64,000 bases of DNA from UBA5704 sp036380715 (lineage in GTDB: Bacteria; Acidobacteriota; Thermoanaerobaculia; Multivoradales; UBA5704): positions 1 through 64,000 of the forward strand of contig DASVEF010000079.1 of the NCBI GenBank assembly GCA_036380715.1, in the 5' to 3' direction. Below the pieces are notes generated by a model that saw only the letters and a program-made list of their open reading frames with translations, did no database searches and was not told the DNA's origin. Below are positions 55,211-63,694 of the stretch, one piece after another; the stretch's first letter is position 1, and the number at the start of each line of letters is the position of its first letter. Position numbers and translations under genes: made by a program.

Positions 55211-56515
55211 ATGGGTCGGCCTGCCCTCATTCTCCTGATGCTCCTGACGGCGGTCTCGCTCGCGCCGGGCCGCGCCCTGGGGATCGCGGGGGAGTGGGCG
55301 AGCAATGAGCAGTCCCGCGTCCGTCTGATCACGCCCTACCGCGTGACCCCCCGCGACGGCGAGATCCGTCTCGGCCTGCACTTCTCCCTGGCTCCCGGCT
55401 GGCACGTCTACTGGAAGAACAGCGGCGACGCCGGGTTTCCGCCGGTCGTGGTCTTCGGCAAGGCCGAGGGGCTCGGCGAGCCGGAGCTCCTCTGGCCGGC
55501 CCCGCGCCGCTTCGAGCTCCCCGGCGATCTGGTCGCCCTCGGCTACGAGAAAGAGGTGGTCTATCCGGTGCGTGCCGCTCTGAGTGGCGCTACCGGGGAC
55601 GCCCTGAAGCTCTCCGCGGACGTGGACTACCTGGTCTGCGAAGTCGACTGCATCCCTTACCGCTACACCCTCTCCCTGGACCAGCCTCTCGGCGAGGCCG
55701 CTGAGACCGATCCCGAAACCGCTCCGCTCGTCGCCACCTGGTGGGACCGCCTGCCGGTCACGGCCGAGCGACTGGCCGGGGTCGACACCCGCGCCACCGT
55801 CGACGCAAGCCGCCCGGCGGCGCCGGTCCTGGAGGTGCGGGTGCGCGGCGCCCGCGCCGGCTCCGAGCCGCCGGGGCTCTTCCTCGAGGTCCATGAAGAC
55901 TTCGACGCCGGCAAACCGGAGGCGCGGCCGGCCGGCGACGGCGTGGTCTTCCGGGTGCCGCTCCGCCTCCGCGAGGCGGGCAAGCCCCTGCCGGCCGAGA
56001 CGGTTTTCGCCTGGACCGCGACCGGCCTCGTCCACCAGGGCCGGCCGGTGAGCCTGGAGGCGCGGCGCGAGGTCCCGGTGCGCGCGGCGGCCTCCGCGTC
56101 CGCGCCTGTGGAGACCTCGCGGCCCGTGACCACCACCCTGATGGCGGTCGCCTCGACGCTCTTCGCCCTCTGGCTCTGGGGCCTCCTGGACCTCGGCCTG
56201 AAAGAGCGTCCGCCGCACAAGGTCCGCGAGGCGCTGGGTTTCGCCGCCGCCGCGCTCATCCTGTGGACGCTCTACGCGCTGGCCCGCCAAGTGACCTTCG
56301 AGGGGCTGGCCTGGATCGAGCTGGTCCTGCTGGCGATGACTCTCTTCGCCTGGCTCCGGCACAGGGCGGTCCGCCGGAGTGCGGTAAGCTTCTTGTGGAT
56401 CCTGGGCCTCGCGGCCTGCGCGGCCGCCGCCCCCTGGCTGGCCGACCGCAACCGCCTGCCGGCGAGCCTCGAAACCGTTCCGTCTGTGGCCGCAGCCGCC
56501 GAGCCCGCGGCCTGA
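55211..56515 (+). CDS. DsbD alpha-domain-like exported protein with C-terminal membrane helices
   Basis: This 434-residue protein has a signal peptide (about 24 residues) and a domain like the periplasmic N-terminal part of DsbD (GLHFSLAPGWHVYWKNSGDAGFPP; C143 and C147 in LVCEVDCIPY). After a second beta-rich domain, three membrane helices follow (about 330-415). It lacks the eight-helix CcdA core and terminal thioredoxin domain of full DsbD. It probably exchanges disulfides outside the cytoplasm with another membrane partner. A redoxin gene follows after 26 nt, supporting a redox role. Confidence 0.82.
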   Translation: MGRPALILLMLLTAVSLAPGRALGIAGEWASNEQSRVRLITPYRVTPRDGEIRLGLHFSLAPGWHVYWKNSGDAGFPPVVVFGKAEGLGEPELLWPAPRRFELPGDLVALGYEKEVVYPVRAALSGATGDALKLSADVDYLVCEVDCIPYRYTLSLDQPLGEAAETDPETAPLVATWWDRLPVTAERLAGVDTRATVDASRPAAPVLEVRVRGARAGSEPPGLFLEVHEDFDAGKPEARPAGDGVVFRVPLRLREAGKPLPAETVFAWTATGLVHQGRPVSLEARREVPVRAAASASAPVETSRPVTTTLMAVASTLFALWLWGLLDLGLKERPPHKVREALGFAAAALILWTLYALARQVTFEGLAWIELVLLAMTLFAWLRHRAVRRSAVSFLWILGLAACAAAAPWLADRNRLPASLETVPSVAAAAEPAA

Positions 56516-56541
56516 TTCTTCAACGCAACAGGAGGAAACCG

Positions 56542-57147
56542 ATGCGCAGCAACCGTTCGATCTTCACGATGCTCCTGCTCCTCGCCGGCCTGACGCTGGC
56601 AGCTCTCCCTGCCCTCGCCACCGGAACCGTCGGCGAGACCGCTCCGGCCTTTCAGCTCAAAGGAGCGGATGGCAAGACCTATTCGCTGGCCGACTTCAAG
56701 GGCAAGGTGGTCGTCCTCGAATGGATCAACCCCAACTGCCCCTTCTCCGACCGCCACGCCCGCGAGAAGACCATGACCGAGGTCAGCAAGAAGTACGGAA
56801 AGGCCGTCTGGCTCGGCATCAACAGCACCAACCCGAACGACTCGGGCTTCCTCGCGCCTGCCGAGCACCTCGCCTACAACCAGAAGACCGGCATCGCGTA
56901 TCCGGTCCTCTATGACGAAACCGGCAAGATTGGCAAGGCCTATGGAGCGAAGACCACGCCGCACATGTTCATCATCGACGAGCAGGGCAAGATCGTCTAT
57001 AACGGCGCCATCGACGACGATCCGAGCGGGCGCAAGGACAAAGTTGCGCGCGTCAACTACGTCGACGGCGGGCTGAGCTCCGAAATGGCGGGAAGGAAAA
57101 TCGATCCGGCGTCGACCAAGCCCTACGGCTGCAGCGTCAAATATTGA
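56542..57147 (+). CDS. Exported thioredoxin-fold redoxin (peroxiredoxin/TlpA-like)
   Basis: This 201-residue protein has a signal peptide (1-26, ending in ALA) and a thioredoxin-fold domain: VGETAPAFQLKGADGKTYSLADFKGK, WINPNCPFSDRH and TTPHMFIIDEQGKIVYNGAIDD. Only C66 is present in the active-site loop, so it is one-Cys at that site; C198 near the C-terminus (YGCSVKY) is the only other cysteine in the mature chain and could resolve it. This type is common in envelope redox systems. GGAGGAAA precedes the ATG, and a strong terminator follows. Confidence 0.88.
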   Translation: MRSNRSIFTMLLLLAGLTLAALPALATGTVGETAPAFQLKGADGKTYSLADFKGKVVVLEWINPNCPFSDRHAREKTMTEVSKKYGKAVWLGINSTNPNDSGFLAPAEHLAYNQKTGIAYPVLYDETGKIGKAYGAKTTPHMFIIDEQGKIVYNGAIDDDPSGRKDKVARVNYVDGGLSSEMAGRKIDPASTKPYGCSVKY

Positions 57148-57169
57148 TCGATCGCGTCGTCGAAAAAAG

Positions 57170-57203
57170 AAAAAGGCCCGCTAATCCCGGGCCTTTTTCT
57201 TTT
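57170..57203 (+). terminator. Strong intrinsic terminator after the redoxin gene
   Basis: AAAAAGGCCCG-CTAATCC-CGGGCCTTTTT (57170-57198) is an 11-bp stem with a 7-nt loop, ending in TTTTTCTTTT. It is the clearest rho-independent terminator in the window. Confidence 0.95.
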
Positions 57204-57215
57204 CCGCAGGTCGTC

Positions 57216-57245
57216 TTGACACGAATACCCGGCATACGGTAGCAT
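57216..57245 (+). promoter_or_regulatory. Candidate sigma-70-type promoter
   Basis: A perfect TTGACA (57216-57221) and TAGCAT (57240-57245) are separated by 18 nt and followed by an unusually A+T-rich stretch (ATTAAAATATATTG). It lies directly after a terminator and about 114 nt before a small gene. This is the best consensus promoter seen in the window. Confidence 0.65.
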
Positions 57246-57358
57246 ATTAAAATATATTGTCTATATCTCTTGATTGGAGCCCTGGCGCTGCCGAAGGAAG
57301 AGGACGGCCTTTCCGTCTATAACGAAGCGCAGCTGTCAAACAGAAGGAGGGAACATTT

Positions 57359-57694
57359 ATGTCGAATGGTGATTCGACGCACACGCAGGAAGGGATCATG
57401 GCTCAGATCTGGGTGGCTTTCGGACAGGGTACCGGAGCGACCCGCGTCTCGCAGGAAGCGGCAATGGCACTCCATGCCCGCTACTTCGGCCACATCCAGG
57501 CAGTGAACGCTCCGTCCCGCTGGCAAGGCGAAGGAGCCGCTGTCCTGGAGAGGATCCGGGCCATTGGCCGGCTCGCGGTCCACAATGCCACGCTCCGCGC
57601 CGACACCGTCGTCTCTGCCGATGACGTGCTCTCTGCCGCTGTCATGGTGGAGGCGAAGTCCGACACCGAGATGTGCCCGCCGAGAACTGTCTGA
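57359..57694 (+). CDS. Uncharacterised 111-residue protein
   Basis: I do not recognise this soluble protein. It has GIMAQIWVAFGQGTGATRVSQEAA near the start and a helical middle (AAVLERIRAIGRLAVHNATLRADTVVSADDVLSAAVMV). It lacks a signal peptide or membrane helix. A strong AAGGAGGG precedes the ATG, and a consensus-like promoter lies upstream. It ends 10 nt before the membrane kinase gene, so the two are probably co-transcribed and it may be the kinase's regulator or substrate; that is inference from position. Confidence 0.75.
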   Translation: MSNGDSTHTQEGIMAQIWVAFGQGTGATRVSQEAAMALHARYFGHIQAVNAPSRWQGEGAAVLERIRAIGRLAVHNATLRADTVVSADDVLSAAVMVEAKSDTEMCPPRTV

Positions 57695-57704
57695 CGGAGC
57701 TGTC

Positions 57705-60401
57705 TTGAAGTCACTCTTCTGGACGCGACTGGTCCCGCTGCTGGTGCTGATCAAGCTGTTGGCGGGGCTGGTCGCGTATTTCGCAACGTTCCGCCACTTC
57801 GACACCCTCGAGGGGGATTCCGCGTTCCCCTATGTCCTCCATCTGCTGTTCACCCTTCCTTTCGCCGCCGCCGGCCTCCTGCTGATGCGCGGCGGCCGAG
57901 AGGACGAACGCGCCGTGGCCCTGGGCGGGTTCTTCCTGACGGCCAGCACCGCCTACTGCAACCGGCCCCTGCGCATGCTGGCCCAGATGGGAGGCCCGGA
58001 CGTCGGCTTCGCGGCGATGGTGATCGATGCGTTCGAGCTCGACGCCTTCATGGCCTTCTACCTGTGGGTGTTCGTACGCGATTTCCCCGACCAGACGATC
58101 TCGCCGTGGAGCCGGCGTATCACGGACTCCGCGATCCGCGTCAGCGTCGTGGTCGGCGTGCTGTTCTTCTTCCTGAACCTGCTGCAGCTCGCAGTGAAGC
58201 TCTCGGTGACGGGACCGGGCTGGTGGGAGGCGTTGCGCCAGTTCGTCCCCCAGCGGGGCGGCGGCCTGTACTACGGCCTGGTGATGCCCCTGGCCGCGGC
58301 CGCGTTCCCCTTTATGTGGTGGAAGGCCCGCTCCTGCGAAGAGCCGGACCGCCGCCGCGTCCGCTTGTTCCTGGAATCCCTGGTCATCGGGTTCACGCCG
58401 TTGATCCTCATCGCCCTCGCCGGCATGATCTGGAGAGAGGGCTACACAGCGTTCCGCCTGGAGCACCCGGATTGGGCTCGGGCGCTGGTTCTAGGCGGGG
58501 GCATCTTCGCTCTCGCGGTGCCAGCCCTGATGACCTACGCGGTTCTCGTCCACCGCGTGCTCGGCGTCAAGCTGATCGCCCGCCGGGCGCTGCGTTACGC
58601 CCTGGCTCGCTACTCCGCAATGGCCCTAGGGACCGTGCCGCTGATCGCGGTCATCGGCTACCTGTACTACCACCGCGAAGAGTCTCTCCAGAGCCTCCTT
58701 TCCGGGAGGCGGTTCCTGCTCCTGCTGTCGGCCAGCGCGGTCGGCTGGCTGGCGCTGCGCTACCGGGGCGCCCTGCTGGAGGCGGTGGACCGGCGTTTCT
58801 TCCGCGAGCAGTACGACGCACGCCAGATCCTCACTCGCCTGGTCGAGAGGATCCGCGCCACCAACGACGTGGCGAGCCTGGCGAGCCTGCTCGCGCGCGA
58901 GATCGACCTGGCGCTGCACCTCGAAGAGATCTCGCTCCTGGTCCTCGATCCGCGCTCGGGGGCGTTGGGCGACCCCAGCAAACGGTTCCGCCGCCTGGAC
59001 TCCTCGTCAGAGCTGGTGAACCTGGTGTCCAGCACCAGCGATCCTGTGAGCACCGACCTCGAAGACCCTCGCTCGCCGCTCGCGACGCTGCCGGAGCAGG
59101 ACCGCCACTGGCTGGTCGACAGCGGCTTCAAACTGCTGGTGCCGATCCTGGCGCGCGACGGATCGCTGCTGGGGGTCCTGGGGCTCGGCGCGAAGAAGAG
59201 CGGCCTCCCCTTCCTCCGGGAGGACCGCCAGCTCCTGCACGCCGTCGCCAGCAACGCCGCCTGGGTGATCGAGCTGGCGCAGCTCCACTCCACGGGGCCG
59301 CGGCGCATCCCCCGCGGCACCGACCTGGAGGAGATCGATTCGACGCTCCCGGCCGCCGATCTGGCCAAGGAGTGCAGCAACTGCGGCCGGCTCTACCCCT
59401 CCTACACCGTGTTCTGCAACCAGTGCAGCCGCCGCCTGGAGCCCTCCCACGTGCCCTACGTGTTGCCGGGCAAGTTCCGCTTCGAGCGCCGGATCGGCTC
59501 GGGGGGCATGGGCGTCGTCTACCGAGGCGCCGACCTGGCGCTCGGCCGGCCGGTGGCGGTCAAGACCCTGCGGCGGGTCTCTCCCGAGGACGCCATGCGG
59601 CTGCGGCGCGAGGCGAGGACGGCGGCGGCGGTGTCGCACCGGCACCTCGCCCCGGTCTACGGCATGGAGACCTGGCATGGAACCCCGATGCTGGTCCTCG
59701 AGCTGCTCGAAGGGGGGACCCTGGCGCAGCGCATCGAAAAAGGGCCGCTGAGCCCGCTTGAAACCGTGGACCTGGGGATCGCGATGGCCGAAGCCCTGGC
59801 GCAGCTCCACGCCTCGGACATCCTGCACCGCGACATCAAGCCGAGCAACATCGGCTACACCCGCGACAACGTCCCCAAGCTGATGGACTTCGGGATCGCT
59901 CGCGTCGCCTTCGACCTGCGCCGCGACCAGATCCTCGGTTCCCTCGCCGTCGAGGACGACCTGCTCCCGCCCACCGGAGTGTGGAACCAGAGCCCGTCCT
60001 CGATCTCTCTCTCCAAGCAGCTCGTAGGCACGCTCTCCTATCTGTCCCCGGAGGCGCTGAACGGGGAGACGCCGGACGCCTCGTTCGACCTCTGGGGCCT
60101 GTCGATCGTGCTCTACGAGTGCATGCTGGGAAGAAAGGTCTTCACCGGGGCCGATGCCAAGCAGATCATGACGCGGATCAAGCTCGGGCGCGTCCCCGAG
60201 CCCGGCCAGGTCCTGCCCGACTGTGATGAGGCACTGGGGGAGCTCTTCCGCCTGGCCCTCCACAAGACCCCTTCCCGCCGCCCCTCCACCGCCCTGGAGC
60301 TCAAGCAGCGGCTGGAGACGGTGCGGGAGCGGTTGCGGCTGGTCCCCCTCCCCGACCCTCCCCGGAGAGGGCGCCCCCACCCAGATTCTTCGCTACGCTA
60401 A
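57705..60401 (+). CDS. Membrane serine/threonine kinase with GAF domain and zinc ribbon
   Basis: This 898-residue protein has eight or nine membrane helices (about 1-370), a GAF-like sensor domain (about 375-535), a zinc ribbon (C557, C560, C571, C574) and a C-terminal Hanks-type kinase (about 590-860). The kinase has a glycine loop GSGGMGVVYRG, K620 in AVKTL, D710 in HRDIKPSN, D728 in DFG and GTLSYLSPEAL, so it should be active. The kinase is unusually at the C-terminus, after the sensors. The TTG at 57705 is chosen as start because GGAG lies 5-6 nt upstream and it is the first start compatible with the N-terminal helix. The gene directly follows the 111-residue protein. Confidence 0.88.
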   Translation: MKSLFWTRLVPLLVLIKLLAGLVAYFATFRHFDTLEGDSAFPYVLHLLFTLPFAAAGLLLMRGGREDERAVALGGFFLTASTAYCNRPLRMLAQMGGPDVGFAAMVIDAFELDAFMAFYLWVFVRDFPDQTISPWSRRITDSAIRVSVVVGVLFFFLNLLQLAVKLSVTGPGWWEALRQFVPQRGGGLYYGLVMPLAAAAFPFMWWKARSCEEPDRRRVRLFLESLVIGFTPLILIALAGMIWREGYTAFRLEHPDWARALVLGGGIFALAVPALMTYAVLVHRVLGVKLIARRALRYALARYSAMALGTVPLIAVIGYLYYHREESLQSLLSGRRFLLLLSASAVGWLALRYRGALLEAVDRRFFREQYDARQILTRLVERIRATNDVASLASLLAREIDLALHLEEISLLVLDPRSGALGDPSKRFRRLDSSSELVNLVSSTSDPVSTDLEDPRSPLATLPEQDRHWLVDSGFKLLVPILARDGSLLGVLGLGAKKSGLPFLREDRQLLHAVASNAAWVIELAQLHSTGPRRIPRGTDLEEIDSTLPAADLAKECSNCGRLYPSYTVFCNQCSRRLEPSHVPYVLPGKFRFERRIGSGGMGVVYRGADLALGRPVAVKTLRRVSPEDAMRLRREARTAAAVSHRHLAPVYGMETWHGTPMLVLELLEGGTLAQRIEKGPLSPLETVDLGIAMAEALAQLHASDILHRDIKPSNIGYTRDNVPKLMDFGIARVAFDLRRDQILGSLAVEDDLLPPTGVWNQSPSSISLSKQLVGTLSYLSPEALNGETPDASFDLWGLSIVLYECMLGRKVFTGADAKQIMTRIKLGRVPEPGQVLPDCDEALGELFRLALHKTPSRRPSTALELKQRLETVRERLRLVPLPDPPRRGRPHPDSSLR

Positions 60402-60418
60402 GGATGACCCGGGCTTTC

Positions 60419-60459
60419 TCCCTCTCCCGCATCGCGGGGGAGGGACCGGAGGAGGGGGC
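60419..60459. repeat. Degenerate REP-like palindrome
   Basis: CCCTCTCCCGC-AT-CGCGGGGGAGGG, with one mismatched G, is followed by ACCGGAGGAGGGGG. It lies between the convergent kinase and O-methyltransferase genes, ending at the methyltransferase stop codon. Confidence 0.75.
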
Positions 60460-61143
60460 TCAGAACGGCCCGCCCATCTCTAGGATCAGCGGCTTGATCT
60501 TGGTGGCGAGGCCGAGGCCGTCGCCGACCGGCAGCACCACGGAGCGGAGCTGAGGGTGCATCATGAGATAGCCGTTGAAGGCGCGCAGGGCCTCCGCCTG
60601 CTCGTCCTCGGGCTCGTCCGCGGGCGGCGCTGCCACCTGCCCGGCCCACAGCAGGTTGTCCAGGACGATCAATCCGCCCACCCGCAGGTGGGGCAGCAGC
60701 AGGTCGAGATAGCGCCGGTACTCCTGCTTGACCGCGTCGACGAAGGCCAGATCGAACGGCCCCTGCAGCCGGGGGAGCACATCGAGGGCCGCACCCTGGA
60801 CGATGTCGACCCGGCCGGCGACGCCTCCGCGCTCCAGGTAGCCGCGCGCGATGGCGATCTGCCCGGGATCGATCTCGATCGTGACCACGCGGGCCTCCGG
60901 CGCCCCGCGGGCGAGGCACAGGGTGCCGTAGCCGATCGCGGTACCGATCTCCAGGATGCGGCGGGCGCCGGTCGACAGGGCCAGGATGCCGAGCAGCCGG
61001 GCCACCTCGGGATCGGAGATCGGGACTTCCTGCTCCCGGGCATGCTCCTCCATCTCGCGCAGGAGCGGATCGCGGGGGGGGAGCAGCCGGTCGAGGTAGC
61101 TCTCCTGCTCGGGCTGGAGGATGGAAGCCTTGCCGTGTTTCAT
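60460..61143 (-). CDS. SAM-dependent O-methyltransferase (family 3)
   Basis: This 227-residue enzyme belongs to the catechol O-methyltransferase-like class. It has SAM motif LEIGTAIGYGT at 64-74, the acidic motif VVTIEIDPGQ, and metal- and substrate-binding segments FDLAFVDAVKQEYRRYLD and GLIVLDNLLWAG. The aspartates and asparagine expected to coordinate the divalent metal are present. The substrate is unknown. The ATG overlaps the stop of the upstream lipoprotein gene by 4 nt. Confidence 0.9.
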   Translation of the reverse strand: MKHGKASILQPEQESYLDRLLPPRDPLLREMEEHAREQEVPISDPEVARLLGILALSTGARRILEIGTAIGYGTLCLARGAPEARVVTIEIDPGQIAIARGYLERGGVAGRVDIVQGAALDVLPRLQGPFDLAFVDAVKQEYRRYLDLLLPHLRVGGLIVLDNLLWAGQVAAPPADEPEDEQAEALRAFNGYLMMHPQLRSVVLPVGDGLGLATKIKPLILEMGGPF

Positions 61144-62015
61144 CGCCGCGCGGCCGACCAGGCCGCGTTCTCCAGAGACACCGAGCGCCGCTCGCCCGTG
61201 GCCCCCGAGATGAAGAAGAAGTTCGGGCGCAGGCCGATGCGGCAGATCCCGTTCGCCGGCGGCGACTCCACCGGGATCTCCAACTCGTGCATGCCCGGGC
61301 CGGAGACGTTCATCTCGACCCCGCCGCAGGTACCCCGCACCAGCACGGAGGGGATGCCGCCGGCCCCCTGGACCTCCAGCCGGTCGGGGGGATTGGCGTT
61401 GGGGATCTTCAGCAGCAGCCAGAGCGTGCCCTGCTCCTTCACCTCGGTCAGCCGGATGGCGCCGCGGCCCACCAGCCAGCGCCGGGCCAGCACGTAACGG
61501 TCCCCGCCGGGCTCGATGGGCAGCCAGGAGGGGGAGAACAAGAACTTCGGGCCCGACGTCCCCGCCGGCACCTCCACCTCCGCGGCCACGTACTCGCGAT
61601 CGTCCGCCTCTTCGCCGAGCCCTTCCAGCGGCCAGCGCTCCTTGCCTTCGTAGAGCCCGGCGGTCAGCTTGTACTTGCCCGGAGGGAGCGGCGGCGCGAG
61701 CAGCGACTGGAACACCCGGGCCTCGTAGACCACCGGGGTCCCCTCGCTCCACTTCTGCGGGAAGGGATGGTCGAACGTGCGGACGACCTGGTCGCGCTCG
61801 TCGCGCAGGTGGAGGAACACCAGCGGCTCGTCGGTCAGGCCTTCGAGCGGAGCGACGGGCTGCCAGTTGAGGCGGACGGCCCGCATCTCCGGGTAGCTCA
61901 GGCGCACCGTCCTGGGCGTGAGCTCCACCCGGGCGACCGGGGTGGCGTCGTCTCCGCACCCGGCGGCGCAGAGCGAGAGGATGACGAGAGGGAGAACCGG
62001 AAGAATTTTTCTCAT
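61140..62015 (-). CDS. Uncharacterised lipoprotein
   Basis: This 291-residue protein has a lipoprotein signal (MRKILPVLPLVILSL) with cysteine C20 in the CAAGC box. The mature part is beta-rich with three or four immunoglobulin-like blocks (VRLSYPEMRAVRLNWQPV, PPLPPGKYKLTAGLYEGKERW, YVLARRWLVGRGAIRL), suggesting an envelope adaptor. I do not recognise the family. It overlaps the O-methyltransferase gene and lies 35 nt after the PTPS gene in a six-gene minus-strand run. Confidence 0.8.
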   Translation of the reverse strand: MRKILPVLPLVILSLCAAGCGDDATPVARVELTPRTVRLSYPEMRAVRLNWQPVAPLEGLTDEPLVFLHLRDERDQVVRTFDHPFPQKWSEGTPVVYEARVFQSLLAPPLPPGKYKLTAGLYEGKERWPLEGLGEEADDREYVAAEVEVPAGTSGPKFLFSPSWLPIEPGGDRYVLARRWLVGRGAIRLTEVKEQGTLWLLLKIPNANPPDRLEVQGAGGIPSVLVRGTCGGVEMNVSGPGMHELEIPVESPPANGICRIGLRPNFFFISGATGERRSVSLENAAWSAARR

Positions 62016-62050
62016 GGATGAAAGGACGCTAATGAGGGCCGGGGTTTCTG

Positions 62051-62419
62051 TCAAGGGCGGTACGTGGCGGAGCAGTCGGGTCCCTCCCAGACCGTCAGCT
62101 CGGCGAGAGGCGCCGAGGGGAGGCGCTCCGACAGGCGCTCGAAGAACCAGGCGGCGATCCGCTCCGTCGTCGGGCTCAACCGGTCGAAGGGTGGGACGGT
62201 GTTGATGTCCTTGTGGTCGAGCCGGGAGGCGATCTCCTGGAGCGCGTTCCTCACCTCGACGAAGTCGAAGGCCATCCCCTCCTCGTCCAGCCCGCCAACG
62301 GCCAGCGCCGCCTCCACGCGCCAGGAGTGGCCGTGGCTCGGCTCGGGCACGCCGCGCCAGGAGGTCAGGTGGTGGGCGGCTTCGAAGCGCGCGTTCACGC
62401 GGAGCAGGTACGACGGCAT
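62051..62419 (-). CDS. 6-pyruvoyl-tetrahydropterin synthase homologue, PTPS-III type
   Basis: This 122-residue T-fold protein has zinc histidines in RFEAAHHL (H16) and H29 and H31 of the motif E26-P-S-H29-G-H31. The catalytic cysteine of QueD (CxxxHGH) is absent, and the site instead fits the ExxHGH pattern of PTPS-III. PTPS-III proteins can replace dihydroneopterin aldolase (FolB) in folate synthesis. The C-terminal glutamate in VWEGPDC is conserved. I therefore predict 6-hydroxymethyl-dihydropterin formation rather than queuosine synthesis. It lies 18 nt after udk. Confidence 0.85.
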   Translation of the reverse strand: MPSYLLRVNARFEAAHHLTSWRGVPEPSHGHSWRVEAALAVGGLDEEGMAFDFVEVRNALQEIASRLDHKDINTVPPFDRLSPTTERIAAWFFERLSERLPSAPLAELTVWEGPDCSATYRP

Positions 62420-62437
62420 AGTTTCAGCTCCCCCTCC

Positions 62438-63106
62438 TCAGCTCCCCCTCAGCAGTTGCTCGACCCGGGCCACCACCATCTCCAGGGCCACCCGGTTCTC
62501 CCCCCCTTCGGGGATGATGATGTCCGCCCAGCGCTTCGAGGGCTCGACGAACTCCAGGTGCATGGGACGGACGGTCTCCAGGTACTGGCGCAGCACGTCC
62601 TGCACGGTGCGCCCGCGCTCGGCCATGTCGCGGCCCAGCCGGCGGATGAGCCGGAGGTCGGCGTCGGTGTCGACGTAGATCTTGAAGTCGAGCAACTGGC
62701 GCAGGCTCGGCTCGACGAAGATGAGGATCCCCTCGATGAGCACCACCGGCTGGGGCTCAATCCGGCGGGTGCGGGTGGTGCGCCGGTGCCGTACGAAGTC
62801 GTAGATCGGCACCTCGACCGCATGGCCCGCCTTGAGGGCAGCCAGGTGCGCGACCAGAAGGTCGTTGTCGATGGCCGACGGATGGTCGAAGTTGTGGTGC
62901 AGCAGCTCGTCCTCGCTGCGCCAGTTGACGTCCCGGTAGTAGCTGTCCTGCTCGATGAGCGCGATGCGGTGCTCGCCCACCGAGTCGAGGATGGAGCGGG
63001 CGACCGTGGTCTTGCCCGAGCCGGTCCCTCCGGCGACGCCGAGGAGAAACGGGTTGACCCTCGGCTTGACGAGGAGGGGTTCCAGCTTCGGGACGGTCTC
63101 GATCAT
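62438..63106 (-). CDS. udk: Uridine kinase
   Basis: This 222-residue P-loop kinase phosphorylates uridine and cytidine in pyrimidine salvage. Walker A is GGTGSGKT at 26-33. Other family features are IEQDSYYRD, NFDHPSAIDNDLL, YDFVRHRRTTRT, VLIEGILIF and RLIRRLGRDMAERGR. It is about ten residues longer than E. coli Udk, mostly at the N-terminus. The ATG overlaps the DinB-like stop (ATGA). Confidence 0.94.
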   Translation of the reverse strand: MIETVPKLEPLLVKPRVNPFLLGVAGGTGSGKTTVARSILDSVGEHRIALIEQDSYYRDVNWRSEDELLHHNFDHPSAIDNDLLVAHLAALKAGHAVEVPIYDFVRHRRTTRTRRIEPQPVVLIEGILIFVEPSLRQLLDFKIYVDTDADLRLIRRLGRDMAERGRTVQDVLRQYLETVRPMHLEFVEPSKRWADIIIPEGGENRVALEMVVARVEQLLRGS

Positions 63107-63669
63107 GATATGGGCTCCGATAGGGGCTCCGGGGATCGATGGAGTGAGGCCGGTTGCTCGGCGCCGATCGCCTTGAGATAGGCGGAGAGCTGGCCGCGGT
63201 GGTGGACCTCGTGACCCACCATGGTCAGCAGCATCTCCCACAGGGGCGCGCGCATCGTCAGGAGAGGGTGCTCCAGCTCGGCCGAGGCGAGCTGCTCGGG
63301 GGAGATCCGCGACAGGTGCTCCTCCGTCTGCGCCTGGATCCCGCTCCACGTCTCCAGGAGCCCGGCGAAGCTGGTGCCGTACTTGTCCCCCCCGCTCGAC
63401 GCCAGGTTCCGCCGCCGGAACGCGGTCATCCTCTCCAGGCCGGTCCCGGTGAGGCCGAACGGGTCGAAGCTCCTGCCCTCGGCGCCCTCCAGCAGCATGC
63501 GGCGCCAGAACACCTCCGACTGGATCAGGTGGCGGACCAGCTCGCCGCAACTGAACGCGTCGGCGGCGGGCCGCCAGTGGAAATGCTCCTCGGGGACCGC
63601 GGCCACGAGAGTCCGGGTCCAGCTCCGCTGCCGGCGGAAGTAAGCCAGGAAGTCCTGAATCGTGCGCAT
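63103..63669 (-). CDS. DinB-family four-helix protein
   Basis: This 188-residue protein has the DinB/YfiT layout with metal-binding histidines H47 (CGELVRHLIQSE), H153 and H156 or H157 (MVGHEVHHRGQL). Members of this superfamily are metal-dependent thiol transferases (bacillithiol or mycothiol linked) or are uncharacterised. The assignment is to fold; activity is not inferred. It overlaps udk by 4 nt and follows mutM after 25 nt. Confidence 0.88.
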   Translation of the reverse strand: MRTIQDFLAYFRRQRSWTRTLVAAVPEEHFHWRPAADAFSCGELVRHLIQSEVFWRRMLLEGAEGRSFDPFGLTGTGLERMTAFRRRNLASSGGDKYGTSFAGLLETWSGIQAQTEEHLSRISPEQLASAELEHPLLTMRAPLWEMLLTMVGHEVHHRGQLSAYLKAIGAEQPASLHRSPEPLSEPIS

Positions 63670-63694
63670 CGGGGCGGATTCTATCCAGCCCGGC

